A stretch of 64,000 nucleotides of DNA, taken from contig NC_018397.1 in assembly GCF_000208865.1 (NCBI RefSeq), positions 6,017,844-6,081,843 of the forward strand. The letters are read 5' to 3'. The notes below the pieces were generated by a model. It was not told the origin of the DNA. It did not search any database and worked only from the letters and a program-made list of their open reading frames with translations. This DNA is from Neospora caninum Liverpool. Lineage: Eukaryota; Apicomplexa; Conoidasida; Eucoccidiorida; Sarcocystidae. Below, in pieces: positions 58,101 through 64,000 of this stretch (position 1 is its first letter; every line of letters starts with the position of its first letter). A program made the position numbers and the translations under genes.

Positions 58101-58988
58101 GGAAGGCGCACGGATACCGCTGCACGGGGCGGGCGGCACGGTGTGGAGTACCCGCAGGGGAGGGTGCCTGGTTGATCACATTTGGAACCAGGCATGGGTT
58201 TTGATTGCTTGCTTGCTGATTCAAGTTACAGCTTGCGCGTGGTGAGAAGTGCAGATTCTGGCTTGTTCCCTTCGTCTGTGTTACCCTGTGTTGTTGGTAT
58301 GAACAGGAGGGGGAGAAACGGAAAGCCGTAGAAGTCCACATGGATGACATGCGGAAACAGAGAGTCCTGTGTGGACGCTGCGGAGTTTGGAATTCCCTGG
58401 GTGAGGCCCTGTTCACCGGAATACGACCGAAATCATAAACGACTGCAGGAAAATGAAATGCCATCCACCGGTTCGGCTTCCCATTTCGGTTTTCGCATTC
58501 TGCACGCAAGTGGTGCTACGATAAGTGAACAGTCATTTAATTTGGGAGGCGCTGACAGGCGCTCTCAGTCGGGAAGCTTGACGGCTTTTCCGCGTGATAC
58601 AAAGAGTGTCGAAGTTTGTCAGTGAGCTAGATGTCTTTATCGCTCATACTGGGCGCGGGGTTGACCTGTGGGCTAGTCTCCCTGCCCAAGGCAGAGCACT
58701 GGATTGGATACCCCGGGAACTGTGCTCCGATTAATAAGAATCATAATTTAAGTCACCAGGCATGCAGTACCAATCAGATAACAACTGAAGCTATACTCGC
58801 CAACCGGCAATTATGTCACGGCAGAAGTGTGCGGTTGACCTCGCCGTTGTCTCACGTTGGTGCACGGACGCATCCCTTTGAGGTCTTCTGTTCGTGTGAC
58901 GCTGTGTCTTTCAGGTTTCCTCCTGGGCGCGACTAGCGGAGGAGCGTGCACTATGTGCCATGGAAGAGTGATTGAACCGCCAGCGTGA
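49135..58988 (+). CDS. PPP1R21-like (KLRAQ) endosomal coiled-coil protein with C-terminal zinc ribbon
   Basis: In animals PPP1R21 is an endosomal coiled-coil protein and a subunit of the five-part FERRY complex that binds Rab5 and mRNA. Exons with matching phase: 49135-49650, 50020-50306, 50703-52402, 52735-52810, 53004-53345, 54138-54234, 54651-54737 and 54968-55027; then, after an unresolved stretch, 56823-56994, 57200-57446, 57685-57834, 58307-58400 and 58915-58988. Family matches: KLKQKYIKCKQQNDRLKEVL (KLRAQ start), LRDELEHKIRENEQLHVQQF (human DLQKKIEENERLHIQFF) and EVKYMEQLSVLSEHYCQ (human SYEDQLSMMSDHLC). The last two exons encode VLCGRCGVWN and CTMCHGRVIEPPA, a Cx2C-x16-Cx2C zinc ribbon. 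ATG 49234 (MLDLDMVEKL) is an alternative start. Exons in 55028-56822 remain unplaced; candidates are 55566-55640 and a segment near 56.2 kb. Exon 54502-54595 is optional. Confidence 0.85.
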
Positions 58989-59556
58989 CTGACGGCGACG
59001 CGTACCAGGGAAGGCGAAGGAAGAATGTGGAAATCATGGACGAAACCAGTGAATAAGAATTGCAACGCGCATCATAGCCCACGACTTTCTTGTATGTAAA
59101 CGTGGTAGCGTTGAGTTCTGGTACGCGTACCCTACGGTGAATGCGGATCCTCCCCCACTCAGTGACTGCTGGGCAATGAGTGTAATCGATGGAACGAATT
59201 TTGCTCACAAACGGTAGTGCAACGCGTTTTTGACATGTCAACGAAGTCAGCTTGCGGCTGAGTATATGGCTTCTCTGTAGTGGGCAGTTCACCTCGTTGG
59301 GATGCTGCCATCGCCAGTAGCTGTCATAGAATCGCCGGTTCAAGACAAAAATACCAATAGGGTGGACACGCTTGGACTCGTTCGATGCGCGGGAGAGCGA
59401 CTTTGACTCGTACTGAGTTTCATGGCCTGGCGGCTCTCGGACTGGTACATCAGGGATGGAAACGAGGTAGCGGTAATCAAGAGGCAACCCTGTCACGCGG
59501 CGCACTTGTGCCGAGTAATATTCGACACCAGCTGACGAAATGACGATCTCACTCAT
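58951..59556 (-). other. Antisense open frame of 201 codons, hypothetical
   Basis: An ATG-initiated frame (MSEIVISSAGVEYYSAQVRR) on the minus strand overlaps the last exon of the PPP1R21-like gene. Its composition is not low-complexity, but it has no signal peptide, membrane span or recognised domain. It may be chance. Confidence 0.2.
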
Positions 59557-60148
59557 TATTATTGAGAAACTTATGGTAGACCTTTTTGAGTTCTATTGCC
59601 CTTTTGGAAACCAACGAAGAGAGGAAAGGAAAGTGTAATATTGGGCCTCCTACTGTTTCGCGCAGCACCCGTCCCCAATCCCAAATATCTTTGTGGCCTC
59701 TCCGGGGACAGCACAGACGTCACGTGTATTTGATTACCTGACGGATGCTTGCATTTTAGTGTTTCACTAGCGGAGGCAAGACCCGAGATGTGCCCGTGGC
59801 ACACACGTTGTAAGGCGGGGCACAACGGCATGAAATCGTCGCTTGCTTAATATCCAGGTCCAACAGCAGCCACACTTCTATGGATTGTTGACACGAAGAG
59901 CCTACCGAGACTTGCAAGTGGCGGTGGAGGGTAATTATGTCTATCGTGCCATCCCTTCGTGAGCGAGCAGAAACTGATATACACGTTTTACGATTGCGTA
60001 TTTTGACGGTCTGGTTGTTACCGTACTAAACGCGAAACGGCAAGGCGTGTCGCCACGTGATCCCAGCCAGCCACCAGACTGCCGGTGACATAACGTGTCC
60101 TAAGAAATGACGCTGTCAAGGGCAAGCAAACACATACTCGTGTCAAAC
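58989..60148. other. Intergenic, before the tandem duplication
   Basis: Apart from the antisense frame at 58951-59556 I see no gene here. The left edge of the duplicated unit falls at about 60149. Confidence 0.5.
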
Positions 60149-60376
60149 GCTCCGATCGACTCGAGTCGACTGTAAGGGTCGCAATGCTCGGCCAGCCAAG
60201 TCGATCCGATCGAGCAGGCTCGGCCTCCGCCCGCGTTCCCGTCCCGATGTAGATGCCAGGTCGATGCGCATCATTGCCATCGGCTGAGCCATTCACACAT
60301 TTAATTCCACTCGAGTTTTCTATATCGCACCCGAAGTGTTATTGCATTTTCCCAGTTTTCTCTGCAGTTTCTAACA

Positions 60377-61126
60377 ATGGCATTCTTCAGCAGCAGACGT
60401 GTGGTTGCACTCGCTCTTTTCGTGGGCCTGTCAGGCAGCGTTGACGCGGCGCCGATTGTCGCAGAGGATCTCAGTGTTGAGAGATTCTTGGCCAAGGAAG
60501 TGTCTGCAGAGGAAGGCTATGTCGGTGCTATGTCTCCCATCGACGCGGACGATGCAGTGGAGGGTCGGGACGACAAGGACAGGGGGAGTGACAAGGATAA
60601 GAAGCAGCATTCCCCTCCGCCCAAAACAACTACCACCACGCTTCCGCCCACGACAACGACAACCACCAAGCGGCCGCCTTCGAAGCACATTCCAGCTCCG
60701 CCAATGAAGCACATTCCTGCTCCCCCAGCAAAGCGCATTCCTGCTCCCCCAGCAAAGCACATTCCCGCTCCGCCAACGAAGCACATTCCTGCTCCTCCAG
60801 CAAAGCACATTCCTGCTCCCCCCACGAAGCAGGTGCCAGTGCCGCCCGTCAAAGGAGCACCAGTCCCCGTCCCTGTTCCCAGTCCCGTGATGACAAAAGC
60901 GAAATTCAAGAAGCTCTTGCTGCTTCTTATGCTCGGCTCGCAACGTTTTAAGAAGATCATGTCGGATGAGGACCACAATGGGGTGGCCGAGCTTATTCGC
61001 GATTATGATTCCGGCAAGCTCGAAGACCTAGAGCACATGCTCTGGGAGTCTTACCAGGAGAGCGCAGGGACAGACGAAGACTTCTCTGCTTTCTTTCGAC
61101 AGCTGCAAGATGCCGCTTCGGCGTAG
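60377..61126 (+). CDS. Secreted proline-rich repeat protein, tandem copy 1
   Basis: Single-exon protein of 249 residues, not recognised. It has a clear signal peptide (MAFFSSRRVVALALFVGLSG, cleavage probably after SVDA), an acidic/charged segment (DRGSDKDKKQ), two runs of threonine around LPP (likely O-glycosylated, mucin-like), then six octapeptide units of the form KHIPAPPx, with KR in the third. A KQVPVPP and PVPVPVPSPV tail follows. The C-terminal 75 residues form a different, probably folded domain: AKFKKLLLLLMLGSQRFKKI, acidic NGVAELIRDYDSGKLEDLEH, then EDFSAFFRQLQDAASA. The ATG lies in ACAATGG context. A splice-acceptor-like CCCAGTTTTCTCTGCAG ends 9 nt upstream, so a 5' UTR intron is possible. 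Secretion is well supported; location (dense granule, cyst or oocyst wall) is inference. Confidence 0.8.
   Translation: MAFFSSRRVVALALFVGLSGSVDAAPIVAEDLSVERFLAKEVSAEEGYVGAMSPIDADDAVEGRDDKDRGSDKDKKQHSPPPKTTTTTLPPTTTTTTKRPPSKHIPAPPMKHIPAPPAKRIPAPPAKHIPAPPTKHIPAPPAKHIPAPPTKQVPVPPVKGAPVPVPVPSPVMTKAKFKKLLLLLMLGSQRFKKIMSDEDHNGVAELIRDYDSGKLEDLEHMLWESYQESAGTDEDFSAFFRQLQDAASA
60682..60831 (+). repeat. 24-nt repeats encoding KHIPAPPx, six units
   Basis: Six in-frame units in copy 1 against five in copy 2 (63143-63268), which explains the 8-residue length difference. The units themselves differ by third-position changes and by one H-to-R change. Confidence 0.9.
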
Positions 61127-62612
61127 TGGAGGGTGTCGAGGCGTATCGGCGTTTTCCTGTTGAATTTTCGGTAGTGGTGAACTGTGCTTGTGCGACAATG
61201 GTTATTTGAATGCATTTGTTTGAAGAGACGCAACGCCAAGGTTCGATGAAGGTCGACAATCACTGCCGTGTTAATGGAAAAGCTGTCCATACCAGCTGTG
61301 TGCTGCGTGTCGTGATTCACCGTTAGAGTCACGATTCACTTTAGAGGCTTCGTTGGCGACCGAGATTGCTTTGCCTTCGTTAGCGAATGATGGCTACTGA
61401 ATCACTGCTTCTCACCCAAAAGGATGAGGATGCACTGCATGAAGGGGCAGTCGATAAAGTTACACATTGCACTGGCACTAGAGTCCGAATCACACTAAGT
61501 CGATTCATCCAGACAAACGAGCATGAGGGCAGACGATTCTCAGTCTCGAGGCAAGAACGAAAACGAAAGTCGGAAAGCTCCTGTTGCCAATTTCCGGATG
61601 TGGTCGAGCTCCGCCCAAATATGTTGTAGGGCCCGAGATTACAATGGATTGCTCCTGGACTGTTTTGACACAAATGCTTAATCCTGATGTCCAGACGTAC
61701 GAACGTCGCTCACGGTATTCCTACGAAGTCGAAATACTGGGGGATTGTGAACCAGTGGCTGTACGGATTTGCAAAATTATTACGCAGGGTTTCGTCCCAA
61801 AAACAACTGCGGTTCTGCGTAAACTGAACAGCCAACGGGCGCAAACCGGCTTTTCTAGCTCTAGCACCTTCGGCACGTCGTGGTCACGGTCAGTCCGCAG
61901 CCGACTGCAGGGGGGCGGTGCTGCCTCCTGAATCTCAACTACACTGATGACCAAGGCTCCGTGTGCGATGAACGTCTCGAGGCATTGCTGTTCCGTCCTC
62001 GCTGTGAGTGCCCACATGGCAGTCTCCATTAGTCAGGGATGCAAGCAACGAAACCCAGTACAGGAGCGTGCTGCGCGAACTGCGCTGCACCCATTCGTGG
62101 CCCTGTTTCATTGTCCCGGCTCGGCAGGTTCCTGACATGTCTGTGGTCGGCCCTTGTTTCGCGTGCAAGGCCTCACAGATGGCCTGGGCATCAACAACTC
62201 GCTTGCCCGTTAGCTATATGGTCACCCTTCTATCGTGGGATGAGGACCCCTCGGAGTTCACTAATCGTGCTCGGAAATGAGAGATGGCTGAACCCTTGCG
62301 AAAACGACTTCCGCACTCCCACTCTAGGTTGGCGCAAAGAAGTTACTACAGTCTCGGAACACAGGGACACGCAACCGGATCTCTGACTCCGGTCTTGCTG
62401 CATCTCCATTTAATGGCGGCAGGATACTGTTGCGGTGCAGCCCGCTGACGTCATCCAGATCGCGAAACGTCTTCATGTTCTGGGCGATGCAAGTGCATGA
62501 AGCTCATTTAGCAAGTCGCGAGAGATTCAGGTTCACGTCGCAGGAGAATGTGGTGCAAACGGTCAGTAGTCTGAGAGGCATAGGTTTCAGGTTATTCGGC
62601 TTCAGTTGCCAG
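61127..62612. other. Spacer between the two tandem copies
   Basis: The first 437 nt repeat after copy 2. The frame at 61584-61931 on the + strand (QMLNPDVQTYERRSRYSYEV) has normal composition but no start context, signal peptide or known domain. I do not call a gene. Confidence 0.5.
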
Positions 62613-64000
62613 CGCTCCGACTCGAGTCGACTGTAAGGTTCGCAATGCTCGGCCAGCCAAGTCGATCCGATCGAGCAGGCTCGGCCTCCGCCCGCGTTCC
62701 CGTCCCGATGTAGATGCCAGGTCGATGCGCATCATTGCCATCGGCTAAGCCATTCACACATTTAATTCCACTCGAGTTTTCTATATCGCACCCGAAGTGT
62801 TATTGCATTTTCCCAGTTTTCTCTGCAGTTTCTAACAATGGCATTCTTCAGCAGCAGACGTGTGGTTGCACTCGCTCTTTTCGTGGGCCTGTCAGGCAGC
62901 GTTGACGCGGCGCCGATTGTCGCAGAGGATCTCAGTGTTGAGAGATTCTTGGCCAAGGAAGTGTCTGCAGAGGAAGGCTATGTCGGTGCTATGTCTCCCA
63001 TCGACGCGGACGATGCAGTGGAGGGTCGGGACGACAAGGACAGGGGGAGTGACAAGGATAAGAAGCAGCATTCCCCTCCGCCCAAAACAACTACCACCAC
63101 GCTTCCGCCCACGACAACGACAACCACCAAGCGGCCGCCTTCGAAGCACATTCCAGCTCCGCCAATGAAGCACATTCCTGCTCCCCCAGCAAAGCACATT
63201 CCCGCTCCCCCAGCAAAGCACATTCCTGCTCCTCCAGCAAAGCACATTCCTGCTCCCCCCACGAAGCAGGTGCCAGTGCCGCCCGTCAAAGGAGCACCAG
63301 TCCCCGTCCCTGTTCCCAGTCCCGTGATGACAAAAGCGAAATTCAAGAAGCTCTTGCTGCTTCTTATGCTCGGCTCGCAACGTTTTAAGAAGATCATGTC
63401 GGATGAGGACCACAATGGGGTGGCCGAGCTTATTCGCGATTATGATTCCGGCAAGCTCGAAGACCTAGAGCACATGCTCTGGGAGTCTTACCAGGAGAGC
63501 GCAGGGACAGACGAAGACTTCTCTGCTTTCTTTCGACAGCTGCAAGATGCCGCTTCGGCGTAGTGGAGGGTGTCGAGGCGTATCGGCGTTTTCCTGTTGA
63601 ATTTTCGGTAGTGGTGAACTGTGCTTGTGCGACAATGGTTATTTGAATGCATTTGTTTGAAGAGACGCAACGCCAAGGTTCGATGAAGGTCGACAATCAC
63701 TGCCGTGTTAATGGAAAAGCTGTCCATACCAGCTGTGTGCTGCGTGTCGTGATTCACCGTTAGAGTCACGATTCACTTTAGAGGCTTCGTTGGCGACCGA
63801 GATTGCTTTGCCTTCGTTAGCGAATGATGGCTACTGAATCACTGCTTCTCACCCAAAAGGATGAGGATGCACTGCATGAAGGGGCAGTCGATAAAGTTAC
63901 ACATTGCACTGGCACTAGAGTCCGAATCACACTAAGTCGATTCATCCAGACAAACGAGCATGAGGGCAGACGATTCTCAGTCTCGAGGCAAGAACGAAAA
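62613..64000 (+). repeat. Tandem duplicated unit, copy 2 (cut by window end)
   Basis: Near-identical to 60149-61563, including about 230 nt upstream of the gene and all visible sequence downstream. A third copy beyond the edge cannot be excluded. Confidence 0.95.
62838..63563 (+). CDS. Secreted proline-rich repeat protein, tandem copy 2
   Basis: 241 residues; identical to the upstream copy outside the repeats as far as can be read. It has five KHIPAPPx units instead of six and lacks the KR variant. Signal peptide, threonine tracts and C-terminal domain are intact, so both copies look functional. The promoter-proximal 200 nt are also duplicated, so both are probably expressed alike. Confidence 0.8.
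   Translation: MAFFSSRRVVALALFVGLSGSVDAAPIVAEDLSVERFLAKEVSAEEGYVGAMSPIDADDAVEGRDDKDRGSDKDKKQHSPPPKTTTTTLPPTTTTTTKRPPSKHIPAPPMKHIPAPPAKHIPAPPAKHIPAPPAKHIPAPPTKQVPVPPVKGAPVPVPVPSPVMTKAKFKKLLLLLMLGSQRFKKIMSDEDHNGVAELIRDYDSGKLEDLEHMLWESYQESAGTDEDFSAFFRQLQDAASA

Larger units (their letters stand above)
60149..61563 (+). repeat. Tandem duplicated unit, copy 1
   Basis: The sequence from about 60149 onward recurs at 62613 to the window end. The offset is 2461 nt before the coding repeats and 2437 nt after them. Differences seen are a 4-nt TCGA insertion near 60157, single substitutions near 60177 and 60285, and differences in the HIPAPP repeats. The downstream 400 nt look identical. The true right edge lies beyond the part that can be compared. 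Confidence 0.95.

Overview
The window is nuclear DNA of an apicomplexan parasite, most probably a tissue-cyst coccidian (Toxoplasma, Hammondia, Neospora or a close relative). The reasons are GC-rich, intron-dense genes with ordinary GT-AG introns and pyrimidine-rich acceptors, an ApiAP2 transcription factor with a C-terminal ACDC domain, TGCATGC-type palindromes in a divergent promoter, and secreted single-exon proteins unlike anything outside the group. I cannot separate the candidate genera without a database search. From memory only, the gene order resembles a stretch of T. gondii chromosome X.

Left part (1-13.6 kb). Two minus-strand genes, an acetyl-CoA transporter (AT1/SLC33A1 family, C-terminus beyond the left edge) and a Mediator subunit 21 homologue, are followed by a divergent plus-strand gene for a mitochondrial ubiquinol-cytochrome c chaperone (CBP3/UQCC1 family). 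All three were rebuilt from short exons with matching splice phases. Their introns are strongly polypurine on the + strand left of about 7.9 kb and polypyrimidine to the right, so the purine skew flips at the divergent promoter.

Centre (16.4-42 kb). A secreted alpha-2-macroglobulin of bacterial architecture, about 2981 residues and without a thioester motif, converges with a 4.2 kb minus-strand reading frame for a large coiled-coil protein that ends in a beta-rich domain. Next comes a 1165-residue ApiAP2 factor with three AP2 domains, a remnant of a fourth and an ACDC domain.

Right part (42-64 kb). A small secreted/membrane protein of dense-granule type precedes a long stretch with no convincing gene. 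Then a 9.9 kb, many-exon gene encodes a PPP1R21 (KLRAQ) homologue, an endosomal coiled-coil protein, here ending in a four-cysteine zinc ribbon split over the last two exons. The window closes with two near-identical tandem copies of a secreted protein having a threonine-rich tract and variable HIPAPP-type repeats.

The genes do not form one pathway: they mix housekeeping functions (acetyl-CoA transport, Mediator, complex III assembly, endosomal trafficking, transcription) with lineage-specific secreted proteins. The most unusual items are the bacterial-type macroglobulin, the zinc ribbon on the PPP1R21 homologue and the recent repeat-protein duplication. All exon models come from reading frames and splice signals alone.
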